Source: a virus
IMG/VR virus record: IMGVR_UViG_3300050120_000208
Location: 1-35,232 of that record
Reading direction: 5' to 3' (one strand)
Length of the DNA: 35,232 bases
Shown here in pieces: positions 21,327-29,051 of this stretch. Under the pieces are notes generated by a model, which was not told where the DNA came from, searched no databases, and was given only the letters and a program-made list of their open reading frames with translations. Position numbers and translations under genes: made by a program. Position 1 is the first letter of the stretch; every line of letters begins with the position of its first letter.

Positions 21327-21741
21327 GACCGTAGTCAGCATCACGACCGCGAAAAACGCAAAACCTGACGGCGAAGCAGACTTCACGAGAACCGAAGACC
21401 GGTTCGTTATTTTCAGAAAAATTGTCAGCGTTATCAAGTCCTCGTGGCCGAAAAAGACGGCCGCGCACGTCTCGTTTCTGACCGGTGTCTCGGAGCGCGC
21501 GGTGCAATTCTGGCTCGCCGGCGAAACGCGGATGACGCTCGAACACGTCGCAGCGCTGATGAAGACGGAACAGGGATATCAGATTCTCGCGGCCATCATG
21601 GGCGACCGCAAGCAGGAATGGTGGCTGGACACGATGACGGCGGCGGAGCTGCGCGCATCCCGCAAGGCACTGCGGGTTGAACAGCGGCGCAGCATCCGAC
21701 TCAAGGAAATGCGCGCTCAGCGCGAAATGTACGAAGACTAA
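21325..21741 (+). CDS. Helix-turn-helix phage protein
   Basis: 138 aa from the ATG at 21325. Central HTH-like part: SWPKKTAAHVSFLTGVSERAVQFWLAGETRMTLEHVAALM (in parts), with the C-terminal third a basic helix (RASRKALRVEQRRSIRLKEM). A DNA-binding protein; target unknown. About 190 bases separate it from the preceding plus-strand gene, and the facing ORF lies in the gap. Confidence 0.75.
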   Translation: MTVVSITTAKNAKPDGEADFTRTEDRFVIFRKIVSVIKSSWPKKTAAHVSFLTGVSERAVQFWLAGETRMTLEHVAALMKTEQGYQILAAIMGDRKQEWWLDTMTAAELRASRKALRVEQRRSIRLKEMRAQREMYED

Positions 21742-21802
21742 TCAGTAAGCATCACAAGAGTCGTAGCCGCACGAGGCGGTTTCGGGCACCGGGTCAGCCC
21801 CG

Positions 21803-21970
21803 ATGGTCAAGAGATTCTTCATCGGCATCGTTCTGACGTTCGCTCAGTTTTTCACTGAATGCGCGGCGCGTTGCAATGATGTTGCCGATTCTCTCTCGAC
21901 CGGCGAGACCGTCGCGGAAGTCAAGAAACGCCGTAAAAATGGGGAAAACAATGACAGTGATGTTCAATGA
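21803..21970 (+). CDS. Small protein overlapping gcrA start
   Basis: 55 aa, too short for usual cut-offs. The first 20 residues (VKRFFIGIVLTFAQFFTECA) are hydrophobic after a basic start, like a signal or anchor; the tail is Lys/Arg/Asn-rich (EVKKRRKNGENNDSD). It overlaps the gcrA start by 20 bases in another frame. Function unknown. Confidence 0.5.
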   Translation: MVKRFFIGIVLTFAQFFTECAARCNDVADSLSTGETVAEVKKRRKNGENNDSDVQ

Positions 21971-22565
21971 AGTCTGGACCGAGACGCGCGTCGCAAGGCT
22001 GACCGAGCTTTGGGCCAATGGCTTCAGCTGCTCGCATATCGCTGCTGATCTCGGTTGCTTCGCACATTGCCGTGACGGCGGCCGAAGTGCGGTGGTGGGA
22101 AAAATTCACAGAATCAAGCTTCCTCATCCCGCGGGCAAGATGGCGCGAAGCGGTAGCCACACAGCGCGCACCCGGGCCCCGCGCGCTGCACCAGCGACCG
22201 CTCGCCCCTTCCTCGCCCCGCCCGCCGCCCCCCGTCTCCGCAACGGCCACGATCCCTCCCAGCGCCGCAACCCGTCGCACAACATCGTCGCCGCGATCGC
22301 GATTGCCGGGACGGAGCCGGGGTTGCCGGAAAATCTCAAGGGCGAAGAACCGGATGGGACTGGCATGAAGTTTATCGATCTGCAGGCAGACAGCTGTCGT
22401 TGGCCGCGCGGAACGCCGGGAAACCCAGACTTCGAGTTCTGTGGCGGCCACGCGCTCGTCGACAGTCCATATTGCTCGCGTCATTCGCGGATCGCTTATG
22501 CCGCGCCGCAAGCGCGAGTTCGGCAAGATAAATGGGCGTTGCTGGGCGCTGATCTCAAATCCTGA
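21951..22565 (+). CDS. gcrA: GcrA-family transcription regulator
   Basis: 204 aa from the ATG at 21951 (GGGGA upstream). Residues 8-56 are the GcrA HTH: WTETRVARLTELWANGFSCS, HIAADL, RSAVVGKIHRIKL. A Pro/Arg/Ala-rich linker follows, and the C-terminal 45 residues carry the second family block: CRWPRGTPGNPDFEFCG, PYCSRHSRIAY. GcrA binds sigma-70 RNA polymerase and acts at GANTC sites methylated by CcrM in alphaproteobacteria; phage copies may retune host or phage promoters. The stop codon sits at the junction of an exact 13-base tandem duplication (TGATCTCAAATCC at 22550 and 22563). Confidence 0.9.
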   Translation: MTVMFNEVWTETRVARLTELWANGFSCSHIAADLGCFAHCRDGGRSAVVGKIHRIKLPHPAGKMARSGSHTARTRAPRAAPATARPFLAPPAAPRLRNGHDPSQRRNPSHNIVAAIAIAGTEPGLPENLKGEEPDGTGMKFIDLQADSCRWPRGTPGNPDFEFCGGHALVDSPYCSRHSRIAYAAPQARVRQDKWALLGADLKS

Positions 22566-22600
22566 TCTCAAATCCTGTTCTCAACCAGAAGGAGTCCTCC

Positions 22601-23179
22601 ATGGCAAAGAAGAAAGACAAGGCGGCATCACCGGCGCCGAAGACGACGATCGAAAGCATGAGCGATGATCAGTTGTACAGTCTTACCGAAACTCACCGCC
22701 AGAAATACGAGCTGGTGCTTGAGGCCAAGAACAAGGCCAACAAGGCGCTGATCGACTACGGCAAGATCATCAAGTCAAACCTCGGGGCCACGGGCCTTCA
22801 GGACATCAAGGACTTGATCTCCCTCGATACGCCGGAAGGCGAAGCGACGATGAAGGCGGAGATGGAACGCAAGGTGCGGGTGCTCCGATGGATGGGCTGC
22901 CCGATCGGCTCCCAAGGCGCATTGTTCGCCGATGCCGATCGCACCCCGATCACAGAACGCGCCTTCAACGAAGGCAAGCGCCAGGGCCTCGCCGGCGAGC
23001 CGATCGACAATCCTCACCATCACACCACCGAGGCGCACAGATCGCACGTCGCTGGGTTTGCGTCTGGTCAGAAAACCCTTGCAACAAAGGGGTTTTCGAG
23101 GCTCGATCCCGACGTCTCCAGCGATCTCAAAAAGGCTTCCTCGATCGGATCATCGCGGCCGACGTTCGAGGTTCATTAA
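22601..23179 (+). CDS. Conserved phage hypothetical protein
   Basis: 192 aa with GAAGGAG before the ATG. A helical first half (LYSLTETHRQKYELVLEAKN, KANKALIDYGKIIKSNLGAT) precedes the block RTPITERAFNEGKRQGLAGE, NPHHHTTEAHRSHVAGFASG, which recalls the ribosome-modulation-factor-like (Rmf/CrpP) repeat of small proteins (A-x-x-x-G-x-x-A). Common between gcrA and the resolvase in related prophages, as I recall. Function unknown. Confidence 0.75.
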   Translation: MAKKKDKAASPAPKTTIESMSDDQLYSLTETHRQKYELVLEAKNKANKALIDYGKIIKSNLGATGLQDIKDLISLDTPEGEATMKAEMERKVRVLRWMGCPIGSQGALFADADRTPITERAFNEGKRQGLAGEPIDNPHHHTTEAHRSHVAGFASGQKTLATKGFSRLDPDVSSDLKKASSIGSSRPTFEVH

Positions 23180-23183
23180 ATAG

Positions 23184-23753
23184 ATGGGGCACGTTACCGG
23201 GTCAATCTTCTGTCTCGATCTCGGCGTGACTTCGGGTTTCGCCCGGGGCCGGCCTGGTGACGTGCCTGTATCTGGAACGGTGCGGCTCAAGAAGCCGTCC
23301 GAAACAATCGATGTTGCGTATGCCAATCTGGATTGGTTTCTGCGCGAGGAGTTTGAGGCGCGCCGGCACGAGCTGGTGATCAAGGAAAAGATGCTATCGC
23401 TGCAGGCCTTCGCGACGATTGGAAATGCCGAGAAAACCGTCCGTGCACATGCTGCGTATCACGGGATCGTTGAATTGGTCTGCGTTCAGTACGGCATTGC
23501 TTGGGACGATGTAGCGGACTCGACGGCGAGAAAACATTTTCTGGGTCGCGCTCACATGGGGTCTCGCGATGAGACGAAGGCGGCGGTGGTCGCGCGTTGC
23601 CAGCTTCTCGGCTTGATCCCGAAAGATTGCCGCGAAGACAATCGCGCTGATGCTTGCTGCATCCATGACTGGGCCTGCGCCAACTTCGGCAGCCGTTCGG
23701 CCTCGATTTCAAATTTTGCACTGTTCGACCAAGGGGGAAAGAAACGTGCGTGA
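23184..23753 (+). CDS. RuvC-like Holliday-junction resolvase
   Basis: 189 aa. RNase-H fold acidic residues: D12 (CLDLGVTSGFA), E68 (VIKEKM), and D152/D156 (EDNRADACCIHDW). The spacing matches phage RuvC-type resolvases of about 170-190 aa. Cleaves branched DNA during replication and before packaging. Four bases after the previous stop; the following gene starts inside its end. Confidence 0.88.
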   Translation: MGHVTGSIFCLDLGVTSGFARGRPGDVPVSGTVRLKKPSETIDVAYANLDWFLREEFEARRHELVIKEKMLSLQAFATIGNAEKTVRAHAAYHGIVELVCVQYGIAWDDVADSTARKHFLGRAHMGSRDETKAAVVARCQLLGLIPKDCREDNRADACCIHDWACANFGSRSASISNFALFDQGGKKRA

Positions 23754-24033
23754 ACCTCCCGCCACCTTCGCCGACATTGCCGTCGCGCTGACACTCGCCT
23801 CAGGCAAGCTGCAGCTCGATCTGGCGCAAACCAAGATCATCGCGGCACGCGTCGGGCTTTCGAAGATGGGGCTCTCGCTGGTCATCGACGGACTGGAACG
23901 CGATGCCGAGCTCGTCCACCAGGCGATAGAGCTGTTCAAGAAAATGTCCGTGGTCGAGCCGCAGGTGCGGGCCTTGCTGGCGCGTAAAGCGACGCGGCGA
24001 TGGACGGATTTTGCGAGGGCGGCGGTGGTATGA
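23746..24033 (+). CDS. Hypothetical helical protein
   Basis: 95 aa from the GTG at 23746 (GGGGGAAAG upstream), overlapping the resolvase by 8 bases. Helical: ATFADIAVALTLASGKLQLD, LAQTKIIAARVGLSKMGLSL, ELVHQAIELFKKMSVVEPQV. The tail is basic. The stop overlaps the next start (ATGA). No family is recognised. Confidence 0.65.
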   Translation: MREPPATFADIAVALTLASGKLQLDLAQTKIIAARVGLSKMGLSLVIDGLERDAELVHQAIELFKKMSVVEPQVRALLARKATRRWTDFARAAVV

Positions 24034-24821
24034 AGCGAACAAAACCATTCGCCACCGAGGCCGAGCTCTGCGCAAGGTTCATCGCGGCTGTCGGCGCCGA
24101 CTGGACGCCGTATGCGGAAACCGCAGGATGGGATATTTTGCTTGTCCGTAAAGCCGACGGCTTCCAAGTCGGTATCGAGGCGAAGCTCAGAATAAATGCG
24201 CATGTGATCTCGCAGGCGCTTGAGGAGTATGGCGCCTTCGCCGCTGACCGCTCCGGCCCGGATTGTCGAGCCATTTTGGTACCGGAGGAAGATGCCGGTG
24301 GTTTCGACCTGATCTGCACCTATCTCGGGATCACCATCATTCGTGTCCTTGAAAAGCAGCGCGACCACTGCGGCGGTGGTGTCGTCTACAGGTCTGCGGC
24401 TTTCTCGCCAGCCCTTCCGAAACCGCCAGATCATGCCGGCGACAACTATCGTCATTGGCACGAATGGGCGCCGGCCAGGCGCCATGAATTGCCGGATTAC
24501 GTCCCCGACGTCGCGGCGGGATCACCTTCACCGATCCAACTGACGCACTGGAAAATCTGCGCCATCAAGATCGCGGTCATCCTGGAAAAGCGTGGCTTTC
24601 TCGTCCGTGGCGATTTCAAGCACGTCAATATCGATCATCGTCGATGGCTGCCGTCGGGTGCCGGATGGTTGCGGCTCGATGCCGGCCGATACCTCAGGGC
24701 ACCGTACTTTCCCGATTTCAAGGCGCAGCATCCCCGCGTCTATGATGAAATCGCCGCGGATTATGATAGCTGGAAGCCTGTAGTTCATCAGCCCGCGGTT
24801 CAGCAGAAGGAACTGCTTTAG
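24030..24821 (+). CDS. Putative PD-(D/E)XK-fold nuclease-like protein
   Basis: 263 aa from the ATG at 24030 (ATGA). The segment GWD35ILLVRK...FQVGIE50AK52L is the PD-(D/E)XK pattern D-x(n)-E-x-K, followed by a helix with Q62 (HVISQALEEYGAF), and the next strand (CRAILVPEE) fits. The C-terminal 120 residues (WKICAIKIAVILEKRGFLVRGDF, VNIDHRRWLPSGAGWLRLD) resemble a small DNA-binding or structural domain. Substrate unknown; it may take part in replication, recombination or host DNA degradation. Confidence 0.65.
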   Translation: MKRTKPFATEAELCARFIAAVGADWTPYAETAGWDILLVRKADGFQVGIEAKLRINAHVISQALEEYGAFAADRSGPDCRAILVPEEDAGGFDLICTYLGITIIRVLEKQRDHCGGGVVYRSAAFSPALPKPPDHAGDNYRHWHEWAPARRHELPDYVPDVAAGSPSPIQLTHWKICAIKIAVILEKRGFLVRGDFKHVNIDHRRWLPSGAGWLRLDAGRYLRAPYFPDFKAQHPRVYDEIAADYDSWKPVVHQPAVQQKELL

Positions 24822-24824
24822 CTC

Positions 24825-25178
24825 ATGACCCGCACCGTCAACTACTCCCCCCTCCTGCTGCGCTGGATCAAGCGCGCCGCCCGCGCCGGCAGCTCCGCGG
24901 AACAGATCGCGCGGCGGTACCATCAAGAAGAGAAGTTCGTGCAGGATCTCTGCCGCCTGCACGGCATCACGATTACCGGCGTCGCGTTATCGGATCAGGT
25001 ACCGGGACGGGCGCCGGCGGCGGAGCTGAGTGTCATATCGGTGCGGTTGGCGAACGAGGCCCTGACGAAGATCGAGAGGGAGGCTGGCCGCCGTGGCACG
25101 ACGGCGCCGCTGCTTTGCGCGCAGCTGCTTGACATCATCGCCGCAGATGAGCTTTTCCACGCCACGCTGGACATTTAA
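24825..25178 (+). CDS. HTH/ribbon-helix-helix-type DNA-binding protein
   Basis: 117 aa. The N-terminal part (LLRWIKRAARAGSSAEQIARRY) looks like an HTH; the C-terminal part (ISVRLANEALTKIEREAGRR, GTTAPLLCAQLLDIIAADEL) follows the ribbon-helix-helix pattern. It immediately precedes the replicative helicase, which starts at its last base. Possibly a replication initiator or regulator. Confidence 0.65.
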   Translation: MTRTVNYSPLLLRWIKRAARAGSSAEQIARRYHQEEKFVQDLCRLHGITITGVALSDQVPGRAPAAELSVISVRLANEALTKIEREAGRRGTTAPLLCAQLLDIIAADELFHATLDI

Positions 25179-27025
25179 TGACGGCGAGGCGCACGAAAGA
25201 AGGAGCATTATCCGAACGCGTAGCCCGCCAGCTGCTCGGTGCGCCGACTACCTATGACGCCGAGACCGGTACACAACGCTACCAGGAAGATATCAGCCTC
25301 TCTCTCGTCACCGGCCGCCTGTTCGACCTCGAGGAAGAGGTCTCGCTCACCCACCTCGATCTCATCCGGCGCTGCAAGAAGCTCGAGAACGGTCAGGCCG
25401 AGGCATGGCTGGAACAGAACGTCACCCGGGCCGATCCGCTTCCACTACCCGCCGATTCCGCCACGGAACGCGCCCTGATCGGCATGCTGGCGTCACAGCC
25501 GGAACTGATGGCCGCGATCGAGGAAGAGGTCACGGTCGACCATTTCGGCGAGCCGATTCACAAGCAGATTTTTGCCTCGATCGCTGGTCTGCCGTTCGTC
25601 CCGGGCCATCCGGTCAGCATGCAGCAGCTTCTCGACGCCGCCGGTGGTGACGGCTTGATGCCGGTTTTTGACGGCTATACCCTCTCCCGCTACGTCGCGG
25701 TGATCATCGCCGAAGCGCCGATGGCGCCGGACGCCGCGCATCTCGCCCGCACCCTGGCCGCCCAGATCCGCTCCCAGGCCAACCGTGACGGCGACGTCGA
25801 CGACGAATTCGATCTGGAACCGGAGCCGGCGCCGTTCCAGCCCACCATGGGCCTGCTGATGTGGGCGGATCGCAACCGGCCCGGCAAGCAGTACGAATAC
25901 ATCATCGACGATCTGATCCCGGAGCGGCAGGTTGTTGTCCTGATGGGCGACACCGGGACCGGGAAATCGTTCCTGACCACCGGCATGATGATGGCGCTGT
26001 GCCGTGCCGTACCCTTCTTTGGTCGCCGCATCCTCAAACCGCTCGGTGTCATCTGGTGCGCCTATGAGGCTGCCGAGGGTGCCAACTCCCGGATGCGGGC
26101 CTATGCCAGGCACCACGGGCTCCAGGACGGCTTCCTGCCATTCGGTGCGCTTCAGCACCCCCTTCCGCTGTGGCCGAATGAACCGAACGGCGATCTCCTG
26201 ATCAAGGAGATCCAGGGCATCGTCCGGACCCAATTCAACGGTGTCCCCCTCGGCGCCATCGTGGTCGACACCTATAACGCCGCGACGCCTGGAGCCTCGG
26301 AAATCGACAGCGAGGTGGTTTCCCGGATCCGCAGCTATTTCCATCGTGCGGTCCAGGAAACCGGTGCCACACTGATCATCGTCGGTCACACCAATTCGGC
26401 CGGCAAGCACCGCGGCAACGAGCAGCTCACCAACAACGTCGACACCATCATCAAGGTGTCCTTCAAGACCCGCACCGAGGGCCGAGAGGTAATCCAGCTC
26501 AAGGACGACGCCGGCCGCGATATCCGCACCATGAAGGTCGTGAAACAGCGGGAGGGCCGGTCCGGCGCCGAGTTCGATTTTGTGCTCCGCAGCGTCGCCG
26601 ACGGCACCAAGAACCAGTTCGGTAACGACCGGACGTCGTGCGTGGTCGAGGAGTTCGGCGGGGCTACGCCGGCATCCAACCCGACCGTGAAGGGGCCCAG
26701 GCTGACCCATGAACGCACCGTGATCCTGCAGGCGCTGCGCACCGCGATCGAGGAGCACGGCGAGCCGACCCCGGCACTCCTCCACCTACCGCGGTCGATC
26801 TCCCGGGTGGTCAATGCCCAGTTCTGGAAACGGATCTACCTCGAGAAAAGCCCGGATCCTGAGGCCACCGACAACACCGTCAACAAGCGCCTGCGGGACG
26901 CCAGCGGCCAGTTCCAGAACCTGGGGCTGATCGGGCGATCCAATCCATGGGTATGGCTCAGCGGAAAGGCCGCCAATGAGGACCCTCATACCGACATCGC
27001 CCAGCCCGAATTTCCGGATGTCTAA
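25178..27025 (+). CDS. Replicative helicase/RepA-like AAA ATPase with DnaB-N domain
   Basis: 615 aa. Residues about 90-195 look like a DnaB N-terminal domain (ATERALIGMLASQPELMAAI, DHFGEPIHKQIFASI). The ATPase: Walker A G257DTGTGKS264, an AAA_25-like strand (GVIWCAYEAAEGANSRM), Walker B AIVVD364T, sensor TLIIVGHTN (H404). The C-terminal 100 residues hold a winged-helix-like part. Comparable to RepA-type hexameric helicases of phages and plasmids. It contains the only helicase in the window, so the phage replication origin is likely near. Confidence 0.9.
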   Translation: MTARRTKEGALSERVARQLLGAPTTYDAETGTQRYQEDISLSLVTGRLFDLEEEVSLTHLDLIRRCKKLENGQAEAWLEQNVTRADPLPLPADSATERALIGMLASQPELMAAIEEEVTVDHFGEPIHKQIFASIAGLPFVPGHPVSMQQLLDAAGGDGLMPVFDGYTLSRYVAVIIAEAPMAPDAAHLARTLAAQIRSQANRDGDVDDEFDLEPEPAPFQPTMGLLMWADRNRPGKQYEYIIDDLIPERQVVVLMGDTGTGKSFLTTGMMMALCRAVPFFGRRILKPLGVIWCAYEAAEGANSRMRAYARHHGLQDGFLPFGALQHPLPLWPNEPNGDLLIKEIQGIVRTQFNGVPLGAIVVDTYNAATPGASEIDSEVVSRIRSYFHRAVQETGATLIIVGHTNSAGKHRGNEQLTNNVDTIIKVSFKTRTEGREVIQLKDDAGRDIRTMKVVKQREGRSGAEFDFVLRSVADGTKNQFGNDRTSCVVEEFGGATPASNPTVKGPRLTHERTVILQALRTAIEEHGEPTPALLHLPRSISRVVNAQFWKRIYLEKSPDPEATDNTVNKRLRDASGQFQNLGLIGRSNPWVWLSGKAANEDPHTDIAQPEFPDV

Positions 27026-27026
27026 A

Positions 27027-27055
27027 ATGTCCCATATGTCCTCTATGTCCCATGG
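27027..27055 (+). repeat. ATGTCCCATATGTCC repeats, first cluster
   Basis: ATGTCCCATATGTCC at 27027-27041 and a shorter ATGTCCCAT at 27045-27053, just behind the helicase stop. The same 14-15-base word recurs at 27125 and 28528. The first two copies flank the leader of the gene at 27116. All three exact copies read MSHMS in frame. Candidate operator or replication iteron. Confidence 0.6.
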
Positions 27056-27115
27056 CGAGATTAAATGATTGGAAATAAAGGAAAAAATAGACAGGGCATA
27101 AGGGACAACATCGCT

Positions 27116-27709
27116 ATGCCTGACATGTCCCATATGTCCCCGATCGAGCGGGCGAGGCTTGCCGCGCTGGTCGAATTGGATGGCGACCCGGCACTGCGCC
27201 AGTACCTCCTCGGAGCCATGGGCTCGGCCCAATCTAGACCCTCCCGCCGTGAGCGGGAGGTCCCTGTACAGTGGAACCAAATCTGGGTTCTCAACCGCCT
27301 CGAAGAGGCCGCCGAGGTCCGCGCCATGATGCCGGCGTCAACGCGCCCGAAGGAGTTCGGTCAGGCATGGCCGGCATACGATTACGATAGAGGAGATTTG
27401 AACGCCCAGCTCGAAACATATGAGCTCGAAAAGACGCTGGCCGACCGCAACAAGGTCCGTCTCCAGCCGTCAGCCGCCCAGGTCACACGGGCGGAACAGG
27501 CTGAACGCTGGCCCTTCGAGTTCCTTTCCGACTGGCCCGAGCTGGCGCGCGCCATCGGGCTGCGCACCCTGTGGTCGGTGATGAAGGTCGATATCCGCAA
27601 GCGCTGCGAGGCCCGCGGCATCGATCACGCCGAGTTCAATGTGCAGTGGCAGGCGGCACTGGCGGTGATCACAGGACGGCTGATTGCGCGCAAGGTGCCG
27701 GTCTCATAA
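27116..27709 (+). CDS. Conserved phage hypothetical protein, DUF6362-like
   Basis: 197 aa from the ATG at 27116. An earlier ATG at 27065 would add 17 residues but lies in AT-rich sequence between repeats, so I prefer the later one. The sequence NRLEEAAEVRAMMPASTRPKEFG, AWPAYDYDR and LSDWPELARAIGLRTLWSVM, AALAVITGRL (in parts) resembles the DUF6362 family common beside phage helicases. The third ATG (27125) begins inside a repeat copy. Function unknown. Confidence 0.7.
   Translation: MPDMSHMSPIERARLAALVELDGDPALRQYLLGAMGSAQSRPSRREREVPVQWNQIWVLNRLEEAAEVRAMMPASTRPKEFGQAWPAYDYDRGDLNAQLETYELEKTLADRNKVRLQPSAAQVTRAEQAERWPFEFLSDWPELARAIGLRTLWSVMKVDIRKRCEARGIDHAEFNVQWQAALAVITGRLIARKVPVS
27125..27140 (+). 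repeat. ATGTCCCATATGTCCC repeat, second copy
   Basis: Exact copy of the 15-base word of 27027 plus one C, overlapping the start of the gene at 27116 (codons for MSHMS). The inverted word GGGACA stands at 27102-27107, so a GGGACA/TGTCCC hairpin is possible. See 28505-28541 for the third copy. Confidence 0.6.
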
Positions 27710-27781
27710 CCGCCAGTCTTATCAGCGAGTTGAGGCTCCTATCTAATGCAAAGCGTTAACCGATTTTGAGTATGCCGGGTC

Positions 27782-28285
27782 ATGGCTAAACGCGACGATC
27801 TGGTGAAAGCATACATCGGCGCCCTCGATGCCGGCACCTTGGTGATCCTTACCGGTTCTGGCGGAAAATCAGGCGTCTGTCCCGGACCGGCATCCGGCCA
27901 GATCCCCTTCGAAACCCTCTGGTTTGCCAAGGCTCAGCACGCCGAACTCGTTCTGGCGCAGTGCCCCGAAGGATGGGCTGATATCGCGCCGGCCGCGCTC
28001 CGCGACGAGGTCGTCAACGCCGCGGCCGCGCTCGGTGCCTCATTCCGCACCGCCGCCGAGGTCTATGCCGACGCCAAAAGGACCGTTGAGCAGATCATGG
28101 AGAACGTCGAGCGGGCGCGTATCCGAGGGGAGCTGCGCAAGATGAACGCCGACTATAAGCTTTACCGGCAAAATGAGCTGTCGTTGGGGAGAAAGCCCGT
28201 CGGCTACGGTGAGCACCTCACGTCTTTTACCCGCAGTCTTGTGGTCTTGGCTGCTACTGAACGCGAACGCCAGAAGCAGGGTTGA
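27782..28285 (+). CDS. Hypothetical protein
   Basis: 167 aa. First part: LVKAYIGALDAGTLVILTGSGGKSG with a glycine-rich turn that is not a Walker A. Middle and C-terminal parts are helical (ALRDEVVNAAAALGASF, TVEQIMENVERARIRGELRKM). The upstream 72 bases hold CAGCGAGT (27723). No family recognised. Confidence 0.65.
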   Translation: MAKRDDLVKAYIGALDAGTLVILTGSGGKSGVCPGPASGQIPFETLWFAKAQHAELVLAQCPEGWADIAPAALRDEVVNAAAALGASFRTAAEVYADAKRTVEQIMENVERARIRGELRKMNADYKLYRQNELSLGRKPVGYGEHLTSFTRSLVVLAATERERQKQG

Positions 28286-28504
28286 ACAGTCGTCGTTCGC
28301 CCTAGACGATCTGCCCAAAAGAGGGCATTCTGGATGGGACAGGAAGAACAAATATACCCTCCGCAGGACCGAATCAGGAGCCGATTGATGTTCGGTTTTC
28401 GGAAATGTTCCATAAAACCGATGTCCTATTTGATGTCCTCAGTGATGTCTAATACATCTTTTTAAAATAAATATTCTTCTTTTATGCCAGATACTTACGA
28501 AAAT

Positions 28505-28541
28505 GGGACATCCGTAAAAGCTGCCAAATGTCCCATATGTC
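28505..28541 (+). repeat. ATGTCCCATATGTC repeat, third copy, with inverted half
   Basis: ATGTCCCATATGTC at 28528-28541; upstream, GGGACAT at 28505-28511 pairs with ATGTCCC (28528-28534) to give a 7-bp stem with a 16-base loop. It lies next to the AT-rich part of the intergenic region. Confidence 0.6.
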
Positions 28542-28630
28542 ACTTGACATTCCGAAAGTTGCGCGGCGTCTCTATGCGCGGACATACGTGATGGGCGAAA
28601 TCTGCCCGCGGCCAAAGAAAAGGCCGACAA

Positions 28631-28657
28631 GGGAGCGAGCACCAAGCGAGCGCTCCC
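28631..28657. repeat. Twin hairpin element, copy 2
   Basis: Stem GGGAGCG/CGCTCCC around 13 bases (AGCACCAAGCGAG). Compared with 19724-19750 the loop differs at two positions and the third stem pair changes compensatingly. No T-run follows. Confidence 0.6.
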
Positions 28658-28880
28658 CAGATAGACCGGACAAGAACCGGCCAGCAGAAACTCTAAAACC
28701 TCCTTCTGAACTTCTGCTCTTTGGTGACAGCTGTGCTTCGCGCGCCTTGACGGCGCTCAGCACTACCAAGACGGAAGCACTTCCTTTGCAGAGCCATCTT
28801 AAGAATTAGGAGCGCGACGGCGTTTCGGCGCGCGCCGCCGTGGCTCGCTTATTGTCACCGCCCTCGCACGCGAGGCCTAC

Positions 28881-29051
28881 ATGACCGCCCAGATCATCCA
28901 GTTCCGTCCGCGGACAAGATCCGTCATGGACGAAAATCCAATGGTCACGGGCTACCTGGTCGGCTTGGCGATCTGTGGCCTGATGGCGGTCATGGTGATC
29001 AACAGTTTCGGCGCGCCGGCCTACGTCGCGCCCGACACGGATCCTGCCTGA
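28881..29051 (+). CDS. Small membrane protein
   Basis: 56 aa. A basic N terminus (QFRPRTRSVMDE) and one transmembrane helix (YLVGLAICGLMAVMVI, about residues 25-42), then a short Pro/Ala/Asp tail. Its stop overlaps the next ATG (TGATG). First gene after the 595-base intergenic region; function unknown. Confidence 0.6.
   Translation: MTAQIIQFRPRTRSVMDENPMVTGYLVGLAICGLMAVMVINSFGAPAYVAPDTDPA

Larger units (their letters stand above)
28286..28880. other. 595-base intergenic region: AT-rich, repeats and hairpins
   Basis: No convincing gene. A small hairpin TGCCC-aaaaga-GGGCA (28312-28327) follows the previous gene. Around 28400-28500 the sequence is AT-rich (a T-run, then AAAATAAATATT), and repeat words ATGTTCCAT, ATGTCCTAT and TGATGTCC stand beside it. 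Then come the third ATGTCCCATATGTC copy, the twin hairpin (28631-28657), and nested GC-rich inverted repeats near 28810-28840 (ACGGCG...CGCCGT). The mix of AT-rich DNA, iteron-like words and helicase proximity fits a replication origin or a late-gene control region. An ORF at 28528-28809 is doubtful. Confidence 0.45.

Noticed and set aside
25493-26785. Long minus-strand frame opposite the helicase
   Set aside because: Typical shadow of a GC-rich gene; the plus frame carries Walker motifs.
28528-28809. 93-aa ORF on the plus strand
   Set aside because: It runs through the AT/GC-mixed control region and the twin hairpin, and its second half is Pro/Ser/Arg/Lys low complexity; the start coincides with a repeat copy.
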